A DNA stretch of 64,000 nucleotides from Chitinophagaceae bacterium (GTDB lineage Bacteria; Bacteroidota; Bacteroidia; Chitinophagales; Chitinophagaceae): NCBI GenBank assembly GCA_016721725.1, contig JADKHN010000001.1:496001-560000 (forward strand). Direction: 5' to 3'. Below, one piece after another: positions 20,538-29,338 of the stretch. The notes beneath the pieces were generated by a model that ran no database searches, was not told the DNA's origin, and worked only from the letters and a program-made list of their open reading frames with translations. Positions within the stretch are counted from its first letter, which is position 1. The number at the start of each line of letters is the position of its first letter. Made by a program: the position numbers and the translations under genes.

Positions 20538-21152
20538 ATGGCTGTTTCAGCGGCAAAAGAGAACATATTGAAAAGAATAAGGCAGGCACTGAGTAACCCG
20601 GTGCCTTTGCCTTTTCCCCAAAGCGAGGGGGTCAATTCCGTTTTTTTGCCAGCGACCGATGAGTTGGAGATCTTGTTCGCGCAGAAATTCACCAGCCTGC
20701 AGGGTCGTTTCGCTTTTTGCACCGATGAGAATGACATGATCGCACAGGTCAATGCGCTGATCGGGCAAAAACAATGGACCAAGATCTTTTGTAATGAAGA
20801 CCGGTGGAATGCCGCCTTTAGCAATACCATCAATCTTCCCGGCTGCGACGCCTCGGTCACCGGTTGTGAATTACTGGTGGCCCGGACGGGGACCATCGTC
20901 TTAAGCGCCGCGCAGCAAAGCGGACGTACCGTGAGCGTTTACGCCCCAGTCCACATCTGTATCGCCTATACCAGCCAGCTGGTCTATGATATCAAAGACG
21001 CACTGGTTCAGCTTAAAGAAAAATACGCCGGTAATATGCCGTCCCTGATCAGTTTTGCCACCGGCCCCAGCCGTACCGCCGATATCGAGAAGACCCTGGT
21101 CACCGGGGTACATGGTCCGAAGGAAGTGTATTGCTTCCTGGTGGATGCATAA
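20538..21152 (+). CDS. lutC: LutC-type LUD-domain protein of lactate utilisation
   Basis: LutC is the third component of the LutABC lactate oxidation system; its biochemical role is not well defined. The 204-residue protein is one LUD domain. Visible signatures are VTGCELLVARTGTIVL in the middle and ISFATGPSRTADIEKTLVTGVHGPKEV near the end, the classic LutC C-terminus. It starts five bases after ftsH, so expression probably follows that gene. This is odd, since its partner lutB is at 1632 and lutA is not seen. Confidence 0.9.
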   Translation: MAVSAAKENILKRIRQALSNPVPLPFPQSEGVNSVFLPATDELEILFAQKFTSLQGRFAFCTDENDMIAQVNALIGQKQWTKIFCNEDRWNAAFSNTINLPGCDASVTGCELLVARTGTIVLSAAQQSGRTVSVYAPVHICIAYTSQLVYDIKDALVQLKEKYAGNMPSLISFATGPSRTADIEKTLVTGVHGPKEVYCFLVDA

Positions 21153-21182
21153 TTGCCTTTTTCAAACTACCTTTATTATCCC

Positions 21183-21635
21183 ATGAACAAGGAAATCAAC
21201 CAGTTGTTTGTTTACGGATCCCTGCGCAGCGGTTTCCGCAATCCCGTTTACCATTACCTCACCCGGTATTTTCACCTGGTGGGTGAAGCCGTGGTTAAAG
21301 GGAAACTATACGAAATGGGTGAATACCCGGTAGCTCTTCCCACCCAGGAAGACAAATTCATTTCGGGTGAATTATATGCCATCAATAACCCGGCAGAATT
21401 CTCCTGGGCCATTGAGCAACTCGACGACTATGAAGGCCTCAACGTGGAACCCGGAGAAAAGCCCCTTTACAAGCGCGAAGCCGTCAGGGCCTATATCAAT
21501 GGGAAGGGAAGCGATGCCTGGGTATACTGGTTCAACGGTGAAGTGACCAACTGCCCGGTCATTGAATCCGGCGACCTGATGCAATACCTCCAGCAAAAAA
21601 ACAAACCATCCGGTAATGGAAGTGGCCAACCATAA
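21183..21635 (+). CDS. gamma-glutamylcyclotransferase-like (YtfP/GGCT) protein
   Basis: The 150-residue protein has the family signature LFVYGSLRSGF at residues 7-17, then GKLYEMGEYPV and an EQLDDYEG segment, which supplies the acidic residues of the GGCT fold. Family members cyclise gamma-glutamyl amines or peptides, but many bacterial ones are uncharacterised. A longer frame from a TTG at 21153 exists. I chose the ATG at 21183 because the conserved domain begins there. The 3' end overlaps lpxH by 20 bases. Confidence 0.85.
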   Translation: MNKEINQLFVYGSLRSGFRNPVYHYLTRYFHLVGEAVVKGKLYEMGEYPVALPTQEDKFISGELYAINNPAEFSWAIEQLDDYEGLNVEPGEKPLYKREAVRAYINGKGSDAWVYWFNGEVTNCPVIESGDLMQYLQQKNKPSGNGSGQP

Positions 21636-22377
21636 GAAGATCTACTTTCTTTCCGATTTCCACCTGGGCGCTCCCGATGCCCGGTCCAGCCTTGTTCGGG
21701 AAAAAAGGATCATCCGTTTCCTCGAAGAAGCCAGGTTGGATGCCGCCGAGATCTTCATCGTTGGCGACCTGTTCGATTTCTGGTACGAATACAAGAAAGT
21801 GGTACCCAAAGGCTATGTGCGCATCCTGGGTAAACTGGCCGAGATCACCGATGCAGGTATCCCGATCCATTTTTTTGTCGGCAATCACGACATGTGGATG
21901 AAGGATTATTTTCAGGCCGAACTCAATATCCCGGTTTATTTCGAACCCAGGGCTTTCAACTTTAACGGTAAAAAGTTCCTCGTGGGTCACGGCGATGGCC
22001 TTGGTCCGGGTGATCATGGATATAAATTCATCAAGAAACTATTCCGTAATCCCGTCTGCCAATGGCTCTTCGGGATCCTGCCACCCTATATTGGCATGGG
22101 TATTGCCCATTATTTCAGCAGGAAAAGCCGGGCACAGACGGGGCAGACAGAAGAACAGTTCCTCGGGGAAGACAAAGAATGGCTGATCGTCTATTGCCGG
22201 GAGATCCTGAAAAAAGAAGAATACGATTATTTGATCTTTGGTCACCGGCATTTGCCGATCGACTTTAAACTGAACGAAAAAAGCCGTTATATCAACCTGG
22301 GCGACTGGATCAAATATTTCAGTTACGCGGTGTTTGACGGACAAAACTTAGTACTTAAATACCACGAACAAGAATAA
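21616..22377 (+). CDS. lpxH: UDP-2,3-diacylglucosamine diphosphatase (LpxH-type)
   Basis: LpxH cleaves UDP-2,3-diacylglucosamine to lipid X and UMP in lipid A synthesis at the inner membrane. The 253-residue protein has the full set of metallophosphoesterase motifs: SDFHLG near residue 14, GDLFDFW near 50, VGNHDMW near 92, GHGDGLG near 122 and FGHRHLP near 210. A central insert of hydrophobic and basic residues (about 140-175) fits the membrane-facing lid of the family. The start overlaps the preceding GGCT gene, which suggests translational coupling. Assignment to LpxH rather than a related phosphoesterase is inference from these motifs. Confidence 0.88.
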   Translation: MEVANHKKIYFLSDFHLGAPDARSSLVREKRIIRFLEEARLDAAEIFIVGDLFDFWYEYKKVVPKGYVRILGKLAEITDAGIPIHFFVGNHDMWMKDYFQAELNIPVYFEPRAFNFNGKKFLVGHGDGLGPGDHGYKFIKKLFRNPVCQWLFGILPPYIGMGIAHYFSRKSRAQTGQTEEQFLGEDKEWLIVYCREILKKEEYDYLIFGHRHLPIDFKLNEKSRYINLGDWIKYFSYAVFDGQNLVLKYHEQE

Positions 22378-22383
22378 AGCTTC

Positions 22384-23238
22384 ATGACATTTCCAGAACC
22401 AACGAACCGATCGCCATGGTCAAGGATCAAAAATCTTTGCCTGGTATTGACGTTGGTGGCCGCACTCCCTTACAGTGGCCGAACTCAAAGTGATTCTGTT
22501 TTTCATTTCCTCCGCTCGGTCAAAGGAAATTTCACCGGTTTCAATGTAGACAACCTCGACAACATCTACCTCATCAACAGCGGAGACCAGCTGAAAAAGA
22601 TCGACGCCCGGGGAGATTCCGCCGGTGTGTTCAATGACGTCAAGCGCTATGGCAAACCCGGTTATATCGATGTCACCAACCCGATGAAAGTGCTGTTGTT
22701 CTATCCGCCTTTCTCCACCGTGGTGGTGCTCGACCGTTTCCTGAATATGCGCAACACCATCAACTTTCGCAAACAGGGCATTTTCACCGTACAGAGCATC
22801 GCCACGTCTTACGATAATAATATCTGGCTCTTCGATGAACAGGAATACAAACTGAAGAAGATCGATGAGGACGGGAAGGTCATTCAGGAATCCACTGATT
22901 TCAGGCTCCTGTTCGATTCGGTGCCTTCCCCTTCGCAACTGATCGACCGCGATAATTTCATTTACCTGTACGACAAGGCCAGGGGCTTTTACATTTTTGA
23001 TTATTATGGCGGATTCAAGAACAGGCTGCTGTTCCCGGACTGGAACAATGTAGCCGTCTCCGGTAAAACGATCTATGGTTTCAACCAGTCGACTCTCTTC
23101 AGCTACGAACTGAATTCACTCACCCTGAAAGAATACCGCTTGCCCCCATTCTTCGGACACTATTCAGCCATCAAGGCCATGAACAGAAAGGTTTACCTGC
23201 TGAAAGAGGACGGGCTGGATATTTATGAAGTGAAGTAG
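22384..23238 (+). CDS. secreted protein of unknown function, propeller-like repeats
   Basis: I do not recognise a family. The 284-residue protein has an N-terminal hydrophobic segment (about residues 17-35). A repetitive beta-rich body follows with units such as DNLDNIYLINSGDQLKKID, YDNNIWLFDEQEYKLKKID and DRDNFIYLYDKARGFYIFD, spaced as in beta-propeller blades of the NHL or six-bladed type. It is likely periplasmic. It follows lpxH by six bases and precedes mscS by 28, so it is probably part of this envelope-related operon. Confidence 0.8.
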   Translation: MTFPEPTNRSPWSRIKNLCLVLTLVAALPYSGRTQSDSVFHFLRSVKGNFTGFNVDNLDNIYLINSGDQLKKIDARGDSAGVFNDVKRYGKPGYIDVTNPMKVLLFYPPFSTVVVLDRFLNMRNTINFRKQGIFTVQSIATSYDNNIWLFDEQEYKLKKIDEDGKVIQESTDFRLLFDSVPSPSQLIDRDNFIYLYDKARGFYIFDYYGGFKNRLLFPDWNNVAVSGKTIYGFNQSTLFSYELNSLTLKEYRLPPFFGHYSAIKAMNRKVYLLKEDGLDIYEVK

Positions 23239-23266
23239 TTTCCCCGGTATGTAGTATTTTTATCGC

Positions 23267-24352
23267 ATGGATTTCCTGAATACCCTTTTCCTGGACAACC
23301 CCATAAAAAGCTACGGGATCGTCGGCGGGATCATCCTGCTCATGCTCTTGCTGAAGAGATACCTGTCGAGGTATATCGCAGCGGTGCTGTTCAGGGTCAC
23401 CCGCCGCATCTGGAAAAATCTGGAAAAGAAAAGTTTCACTGACCTGGTGGTGGAACCCCTGGAGTGGATGCTGCTCACGGTCATCGCCATTTTCTCTATC
23501 GACAAGCTCAATTTCCCTTCCGACTGGCACTATACCGTTTATGGTCATTCCACTGAACAAATACTGGACCGGACGGGCATTGGCGTCATCATCATCGTGT
23601 TCACGTGGTTCCTGTTACGTATCATCGATTTCATCGCCGGGGAACTGGAAAAGAAAGCAGTGGTTACCGCTGATAAATCCGATGACCAGTTGATCATTTT
23701 CTTCCGGGATTTCCTCAAAGCGATCATTGTCCTACTCGGACTGCTGCTCCTGATCAAGGCCTGCCTCAACCAACCCATCGGCAACCTGCTCACCAGTCTG
23801 AGTATCGTTGGCGCCGTACTGGCGCTCGCGGCCCGCGAAAGCCTGGAAAACCTCATCGCCTCTTTCATCATCTTTTTTGATAAGCCCTTTACCACCGGTG
23901 ACCTGCTGAAGGTCCAAGCAGTAACCGGAACGGTCGAGAAGATCGGCTTACGCAGCACGCGGATACGCACCCTTGATAAAACCCTGGTGACGGTACCCAA
24001 TAAACAAATGGTGGACAGCATCGTGGACAACTGGAGTCTGCGGGTACAACGAAGGGCTGAGATCAGGCTGGAACTGAAGCCAACCACAACAGGAACAGAA
24101 ACCCGTCGTTGTTTGACGGATATCAGAACGTATTTTGAAAATCATAGAGAACAGTTCACCAATTCTTCGGTTCAGCTTACTGAACTATCGGCAAGCGGAC
24201 TGGTGCTCCTGGTGGAATATTTCACACCCCCCGTAACGATCGAAGATTTCAACCACCTCAAAGAAGAGGTCATGTTTGGATTGAAAAAGATCCTGGAAGA
24301 CAACCAGGTTGAATGGACGGATAAGTTCAATTGGGCATCAATACCCCGTTGA
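23267..24352 (+). CDS. MscS-family mechanosensitive ion channel
   Basis: A 361-residue inner-membrane protein with four to five hydrophobic segments. The conserved pore-lining and beta domain of the small mechanosensitive channel family follow (about residues 165-260: LSIVGAVLALAARESLENLIAS, then DKPFTTGDLLKV and VTVPNKQMVDSIV). These channels open under membrane tension to release solutes on osmotic downshock. The N-terminal membrane region is longer than in E. coli MscS. It ends the co-directional run that began at rsfS. The C-terminal cytoplasmic domain is complete. Confidence 0.93.
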   Translation: MDFLNTLFLDNPIKSYGIVGGIILLMLLLKRYLSRYIAAVLFRVTRRIWKNLEKKSFTDLVVEPLEWMLLTVIAIFSIDKLNFPSDWHYTVYGHSTEQILDRTGIGVIIIVFTWFLLRIIDFIAGELEKKAVVTADKSDDQLIIFFRDFLKAIIVLLGLLLLIKACLNQPIGNLLTSLSIVGAVLALAARESLENLIASFIIFFDKPFTTGDLLKVQAVTGTVEKIGLRSTRIRTLDKTLVTVPNKQMVDSIVDNWSLRVQRRAEIRLELKPTTTGTETRRCLTDIRTYFENHREQFTNSSVQLTELSASGLVLLVEYFTPPVTIEDFNHLKEEVMFGLKKILEDNQVEWTDKFNWASIPR

Positions 24353-24384
24353 TCGATTTATTTATCTTGTGTAATTGAATATTT

Positions 24385-24412
24385 CAACTGCCAACTGCCA
24401 ACTGCCAACTGC
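24385..24412. repeat. four tandem copies of CAACTGC
   Basis: Four exact copies of a 7-base unit lie directly against the stop codon of the thioredoxin-like gene (24413). They lie in the 60-base gap between two convergent genes. Such a tract can change copy number by slippage, but it is outside any coding region. Confidence 0.85.
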
Positions 24413-24931
24413 TTAAAGCTTAACGATCTCTGCCAGTTCCTTATCCCACCTGCCCGTTTTTCCATACTCCACCACACGGCCGATCTCCTTACCTTCCTTC
24501 ATCACAATGATGGTGGGCACATTCTTGATATTAAACGCGTCGGCGATGCTGCCGATGGTTTTTTTATCCCGGTTCACGCCAAAGAAACTCACCACGGTAT
24601 CTTCCACCCCGGTCATTTCCAGCAGTCTGAAGAATTTGGGCAAGACAGCCTGGGTATCTTCGCACCAGGTGCCGCCAAAGACCACGAACTGCACTTTTTT
24701 ACGGGCCGCTTCAAAGGCGTTCAGGGTTGCGCTATCGGGTTTATACCCGGTCTGACTCTGGGTATACCAGTTATAGCTGCCGTCATTTTGAACCAGGTAT
24801 TTGTTGATGATACCCCGAAGTATATGTTCTTTGGGATGTTTTGGATCGGTCTGTATCTCATATTGAGCCTGCCCGTTGGCCTGTAAGACGAACAACAAGA
24901 CAGTGAGGAAGTGGATGGTAGATTTCAACAT
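24413..24931 (-). CDS. secreted thioredoxin-fold protein with a WCEDT active site
   Basis: The 172-residue protein has a signal peptide (about residues 1-22) and a thioredoxin domain (about 75-172). The active-site segment is GTWCEDTQAVLPKF with Cys90, where the second cysteine of the usual CxxC is Thr93. The cis-proline segment NVPTIIVMKEG is present. A single-cysteine site argues against a classic disulfide reductase and would fit a thiol-binding or monothiol role in the periplasm. The N-terminal 50 residues after the signal are not conserved in any family I know. Confidence 0.82.
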   Translation of the reverse strand: MLKSTIHFLTVLLFVLQANGQAQYEIQTDPKHPKEHILRGIINKYLVQNDGSYNWYTQSQTGYKPDSATLNAFEAARKKVQFVVFGGTWCEDTQAVLPKFFRLLEMTGVEDTVVSFFGVNRDKKTIGSIADAFNIKNVPTIIVMKEGKEIGRVVEYGKTGRWDKELAEIVKL

Positions 24932-25009
24932 ACTAGGAATAGGTTAAGGTTGAAGTCCGAAGTTAAAACTTAATTAAAAGGGATGTACAGCCCGTTTGTT
25001 AACGGATGG

Positions 25010-25519
25010 TCAAAGGCCGGCTTTCAGTTCGAGCAGGAAGCCCTTCAGTTTCTTCAGTGATTCGATCATCGCGAATTTTTCATCCGCTTTTTTATTGTTC
25101 TTCAGGAATTCCCGGGCTCCTTCGATGGTGTATTTCCTTTCCCGCAAGAGGTGATAGATCATTTTCAGGTTCTTTACGTCCTCCGGGCGAAAAAGCCTAT
25201 CGCCCTTTCCATTCTTCCGGGGTTTCAGTATATCGAACTCGTTCTCCCAGAAACGGATGAGGGACTGGTTCACCTTGAACATACCCGACACCTCACGCAT
25301 GCTGTAATACATCTTTTGGAACAATTCCTCATCCTCCGGTACTTCAATGAGGTCGATACCCGCATCCATGTCTTTCAGGGCCATCCGGCCGCGGGTTGGT
25401 TTGCGGTTGTCGGTCTTGGGTTTTGAAGCAGCCGCTTTCTTTACAGCAACAGGTTGGGGTTCCTGCTCCCGGACCACAGGAGGGCTGTCAAAATCAAAAG
25501 CGATCTGGTCTAATGGCAT
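25010..25519 (-). CDS. MerR-family transcriptional regulator
   Basis: The 169-residue protein has a basic, Pro/Ala-rich N-terminal extension (about residues 1-68). The winged helix-turn-helix of the MerR family follows (about 70-140): YSMREVSGMFKVNQSLIRFWENEF, then LKPRKNGKGDRLFRPEDVKNL and the TIEGAREFLKN helix. The C-terminal effector part is very short, so it may respond to another protein or simply to dimerisation. It lies eight bases downstream of the M23 peptidase gene and is probably co-transcribed with it from 26676-26683. Confidence 0.92.
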   Translation of the reverse strand: MPLDQIAFDFDSPPVVREQEPQPVAVKKAAASKPKTDNRKPTRGRMALKDMDAGIDLIEVPEDEELFQKMYYSMREVSGMFKVNQSLIRFWENEFDILKPRKNGKGDRLFRPEDVKNLKMIYHLLRERKYTIEGAREFLKNNKKADEKFAMIESLKKLKGFLLELKAGL

Positions 25520-25527
25520 ATTTAAAG

Positions 25528-26499
25528 TTAATCAAAACTTTTCGCACTTCCCGTAGCGGCCAGTTTCAGCAACCGGTCATATTGTTCCGCATTCAGGTCA
25601 TTGTAGAAGAAGTAAACAGGATCGACCGGCTCACCATTGATGTGTACCTCATAGTGACAATGGGGTCCGGTACTGGCGCCGGTATTACCCACCCACCCGA
25701 TCACTTCGCCGCGTTTCACCCTTTGTCCCTCCCGGGCCTTGATCCTGACCATATGCATATAAACGGTCTCGTATCCATAACCGTGGTTGATGATGACGTG
25801 ATTACCGGTACCGTTGCCCACCCCCGAAGTGGTGACGATGCCATCCCCCGTAGCATAAATGGGTGTGCCCTGGGGAGCGGTGAAATCGAGTCCGTTGTGC
25901 ATTTTAGGGATCCCGTAAATGGGGTGTATGCGAAAACCGAAGCCGCTGGCAATACGGGTGAGGTCCTGGTTGCTTACCGGCTGTATGGCCGGGATACTGG
26001 CCAGCTTATCGCCCTGGTTCTTGATCAGCTTTTCAATGGCATCGTAGCTTTCAAACTGGTAGGCCACCCGGGCAGTGATGTTATTGAGTGTTTTGGCGAT
26101 GTCCCGGCCCAGTTCATCATCGTTCATCAGGTTCACTTTATCCAGTTCTTTCTTTTTTTCGATCAATTTGGTCCGGGCGCTGTCTGTCAGCGGATTGGCC
26201 TCGAATATGGAGCGGTAAACCTTATTATCTCTTTTTTCCAGTTCCGCCATCTGCTCCTGCAAGGTTTTCACCTTGGTGGTGAGGCTGTTATAGTTCTCCT
26301 TCATCAGCTCATACTTCAGTTGCGTTTCCTTATCGGTGGCCTTGGGAACAAAGCTGTTATAGGCCCAGATGATCAGTGCAGAAGTGACGAGTGCGGCGGA
26401 GATGAATCCGAAAATACGCAGCAGCTTCACCCGTAAGGGAATATGCAGCTTTTCGTAACGAAGCGTATGGGTGTTATAGTAGTATTTAATTTTTTTCAT
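25528..26499 (-). CDS. membrane-anchored M23-family metallopeptidase
   Basis: The 323-residue protein has one membrane segment (about residues 32-50), a coiled-coil stretch (about 58-105, with repeated Lys/Glu/Leu heptads) and a C-terminal LytM/M23 peptidase domain (about 195-300). Zinc ligands are present in KMHNGLDFTAP and GPHCHYEVH, with WVGNTGASTG between them. This layout is typical of cell-wall endopeptidases or divisome-linked activators that act in the periplasm. It is the first gene of a unit with the MerR regulator. The leader from the promoter at 26676-26683 is about 170 bases. Confidence 0.94.
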   Translation of the reverse strand: MKKIKYYYNTHTLRYEKLHIPLRVKLLRIFGFISAALVTSALIIWAYNSFVPKATDKETQLKYELMKENYNSLTTKVKTLQEQMAELEKRDNKVYRSIFEANPLTDSARTKLIEKKKELDKVNLMNDDELGRDIAKTLNNITARVAYQFESYDAIEKLIKNQGDKLASIPAIQPVSNQDLTRIASGFGFRIHPIYGIPKMHNGLDFTAPQGTPIYATGDGIVTTSGVGNGTGNHVIINHGYGYETVYMHMVRIKAREGQRVKRGEVIGWVGNTGASTGPHCHYEVHINGEPVDPVYFFYNDLNAEQYDRLLKLAATGSAKSFD

Positions 26500-26646
26500 T
26501 TTCCTTCGGGAGGAACAAGGTCATGCTTGATTATATTACCGCTGGTTCGTTGATCTGTGCTGATCAGGTCAGGGACAGGTCCGGCTCATCGCTGAATACC
26601 GGAGCGCTTGACCGGCCTCGGACTTGCTGCTTCAGGCCGTTTTCTT

Positions 26647-26654
26647 ACCTTTGC
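26647..26654 (+). promoter_or_regulatory. alaS promoter
   Basis: TACCTTTG is a full -7 match, with TTG at 26624-26626 at a spacing of 20 bases. The predicted start is near 26661, about 65 bases before the alaS ATG. Confidence 0.7.
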
Positions 26655-26675
26655 ATCCGTTATTCAAAAGTGTAC

Positions 26676-26683
26676 AAATATAG
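26676..26683 (-). promoter_or_regulatory. promoter of the M23-MerR unit
   Basis: On the minus strand TATATTTG is a full -7 match with TTG at 26703-26705, spacing 19. The predicted start near 26669 lies within about 10 bases of the alaS start, so the two transcripts would cross at their 5' ends. Confidence 0.7.
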
Positions 26684-26725
26684 CCCCATAATTCGCAAAA
26701 ATCAACCCATATAAACATTTGGCAT

Positions 26726-29329
26726 ATGATGACGAGTGCTGAGATCAGACAACAATTCCTGGATTTTTTCCAATCAAAGGGGCATACCATCGTTCCTTCC
26801 GCGCCAATTGTCGTGAAAAACGATCCCACCCTGTTATTCACCAATGCGGGGATGAACCAGTTCAAGGACTTTTTCCTCGGAAACCGTCAGCCATCCAACC
26901 CCCGGATCGCCGATACCCAAAAATGCCTGAGGGTAAGCGGCAAACACAACGACCTGGAAGAGGTGGGCGTGGATACCTACCACCATACCATGTTCGAAAT
27001 GCTCGGAAACTGGAGTTTTGGTAATTATTTCAAGGCGGAGGCCATTGCCTGGAGCTGGGAACTGCTGACCGAAGTATATAAGATCCCTGTAGAACGCTTA
27101 TATGTGACTGTTTTTGAAGGGGACGAAAAGGAAAACCTGCCGCCCAGTAAGATCGCCCTGACCGAATGGGAAAAGATCGTAGCCAAAGAACACATCATTT
27201 TTGGCAATAAAAAAGACAATTTCTGGGAAATGGGTGATACCGGACCCTGTGGACCCTGCAGCGAGATCCATGTGGATATGCGCAGTGACGAGGAAAGGAA
27301 ACTAATTCCCGGCCGCGACCTGGTGAACAAAGACCACCCGCAGGTGATCGAGATCTGGAACAATGTATTCATCCAGTATAACCGGAAAAAAGACGGGACC
27401 CTGGAGGAATTACCTGCGCGTCATGTGGATACCGGTATGGGACTTGAACGATTGGTGAGGGTGATCCAGAATAAGACGAGCAATTACGATACCGATGTTT
27501 TCACCGGTACCATACAGGCAACTGAAAAGATCGTGGGCAGGAATTATGATTACAGCCAAAGCAAGGAAGCCATCGCTTTCCGGGTGCTGGCCGACCATAT
27601 CCGGGCCATCTCCTTCACCATTGCTGATGGTCAACTACCCTCTAATACGGGGGCCGGTTACGTGATCCGGAGAATATTACGCCGGGCTGTCCGCTATTAT
27701 TATTCCTATCTCGATTATAAACAACCGCTCCTGTTTCAACTGGTTCCCATCCTGGCCAAACAGTTTGAGCAGGTTTTCCCGGAACTGACGGCCCAGTCTG
27801 ATTTCGTAGCTAAAGTGGTGAGGGAGGAGGAAGATGCCTTCCTGAAGACCGTGGACAAGGGCCTCGCCATGCTTAATGAGGCCAACCAGGATATTTCGGG
27901 AGAAGCCGCTTTCAAATTATATGACACCTTCGGTTTTCCCTTAGACCTGACCAAACTCGTGGCCGCGGAAAAAGGACTGGCGGTTGATGAAAAAGGTTTT
28001 GAAATAGAGATGCAGCAGCAAAAGAACCGGAGCCGTGCGGCAACAACATTGGAAACTGAGGACTGGGTGACGGTTCATGACACCACCTCATCCTCGTTTG
28101 TCGGGTATGATTCACTGGAAACCAAGGCCCGGATCATCAAATACCGTAAGGTGACCGCCAAGGGAAAGTCGCTTTACCAGCTGGTACTGGATCAGACCCC
28201 CTTCTATGCCGAAAGCGGTGGACAGGTAGGCGATACCGGCCATTTCGAGATACAGGGAAAATTTTATCCCGTAGTGGATACCAAAAAGGAAAACGACCTC
28301 ATCATACATTTTGCCAATCACCTTCCCGATGATCCCTCGGGTGAAGTGACCGCCAGTGTGAATGCGGAAAGAAGAAAGCATATCACCGTACATCATAGTG
28401 TCACCCACCTTATGCATGCAGCCCTGCGAAAGGTCCTGGGCACCCATGTGGCACAAAAAGGCAGCCTGGTCAATGAGGAGCATTTGCGTTTCGATTTCAG
28501 TCATTTTGCCAAGGTCACGGATGAGGAACTGGCTACTGTGGAAGCACTGGTGAATCAAAAGATCAGGGAGAATATTCCGGTGGTGATCAAATCCATGCCG
28601 AAAGAGGAAGCCCTGGCCCTGGGCGCCATGGCCCTGTTTGGCGAGAAATATGGCGATGTGGTCAGGGTGGTGGTGATGGATCCTTCTTATTCTGTTGAAT
28701 TATGTGGCGGAACCCATGTGGGCCATACCGGTGAACTGGGACTCTTCAAGATCAAACATGAATCTGCCGTTGCTGCCGGTGTTCGCCGTATAGAAGCCGT
28801 TTGCGGTTTTGCTGCCGAGCAGTTCATCAATAACCAACTGGAACAGATCAGGCTCATTCGTGAAACCCTGAAGAACCCGGCCGACCTCCTGCGATCGATC
28901 GAAGCCCTCCAGTCGGAAAACAATTCCCTGGGTAAACGCATCGAAGGACTGGAAGCCCGGCAACTGGTGGGAATCCGGAATGAACTGTTGAAAAAGGATG
29001 AACTCATCAATAACGTCACTTTCATCGGAGATATCGTGGAAGTACCCAATGCGGACGCACTGAAGAAACTTTGTTTCGACCTGAAAAACCACCTGAACGA
29101 TCATGTGGCGGTGCTTTGTGCCAATATCGACGGAAAGGCTCATGTTGCGATCAGCATCTCAGATACTGTTGCGGCGGCAAAAGGCCTGGATGCCGGGAAA
29201 CTCATCAAGGAACAGGTTTCCGGATTGATCAAAGGCGGCGGCGGCGGGCAAAAAACACTGGCCACAGCCGGTGGGCAGGACGTCGGTGGACTGGAAAGCG
29301 TGATCAGTACGGTAAGGTCCTTATTATAA
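26726..29329 (+). CDS. alaS: alanyl-tRNA synthetase
   Basis: AlaS charges tRNA-Ala and clears mischarged Ser/Gly. The 867-residue protein has the class II catalytic core (about 1-400: FTNAGMNQFKDFFLG, KHNDLEEVG, TGPCGPCSEIH). The editing domain follows with its zinc ligands in HHSVTHLMHAALR and CGGTHVGH, and the C-Ala domain ends in GGGGGQKTLATAGG. Length is normal. Two adjacent ATG codons (26726 and 26729) could serve as start. A good promoter lies at 26624-26654. A GNAT gene follows after nine bases. Confidence 0.98.
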   Translation: MMTSAEIRQQFLDFFQSKGHTIVPSAPIVVKNDPTLLFTNAGMNQFKDFFLGNRQPSNPRIADTQKCLRVSGKHNDLEEVGVDTYHHTMFEMLGNWSFGNYFKAEAIAWSWELLTEVYKIPVERLYVTVFEGDEKENLPPSKIALTEWEKIVAKEHIIFGNKKDNFWEMGDTGPCGPCSEIHVDMRSDEERKLIPGRDLVNKDHPQVIEIWNNVFIQYNRKKDGTLEELPARHVDTGMGLERLVRVIQNKTSNYDTDVFTGTIQATEKIVGRNYDYSQSKEAIAFRVLADHIRAISFTIADGQLPSNTGAGYVIRRILRRAVRYYYSYLDYKQPLLFQLVPILAKQFEQVFPELTAQSDFVAKVVREEEDAFLKTVDKGLAMLNEANQDISGEAAFKLYDTFGFPLDLTKLVAAEKGLAVDEKGFEIEMQQQKNRSRAATTLETEDWVTVHDTTSSSFVGYDSLETKARIIKYRKVTAKGKSLYQLVLDQTPFYAESGGQVGDTGHFEIQGKFYPVVDTKKENDLIIHFANHLPDDPSGEVTASVNAERRKHITVHHSVTHLMHAALRKVLGTHVAQKGSLVNEEHLRFDFSHFAKVTDEELATVEALVNQKIRENIPVVIKSMPKEEALALGAMALFGEKYGDVVRVVVMDPSYSVELCGGTHVGHTGELGLFKIKHESAVAAGVRRIEAVCGFAAEQFINNQLEQIRLIRETLKNPADLLRSIEALQSENNSLGKRIEGLEARQLVGIRNELLKKDELINNVTFIGDIVEVPNADALKKLCFDLKNHLNDHVAVLCANIDGKAHVAISISDTVAAAKGLDAGKLIKEQVSGLIKGGGGGQKTLATAGGQDVGGLESVISTVRSLL

Positions 29330-29338
29330 GTTCAGCTG

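Noticed and set aside
21153..21182. TTG start extending the GGCT gene by ten residues
   Set aside because: The conserved domain begins right after the ATG at 21183 and the extra residues are hydrophobic leader translation.
25396..26436. 346-codon plus-strand open frame opposite the M23 peptidase gene
   Set aside because: Shadow of a clear signal-anchor plus M23 gene; the translation has no family features.
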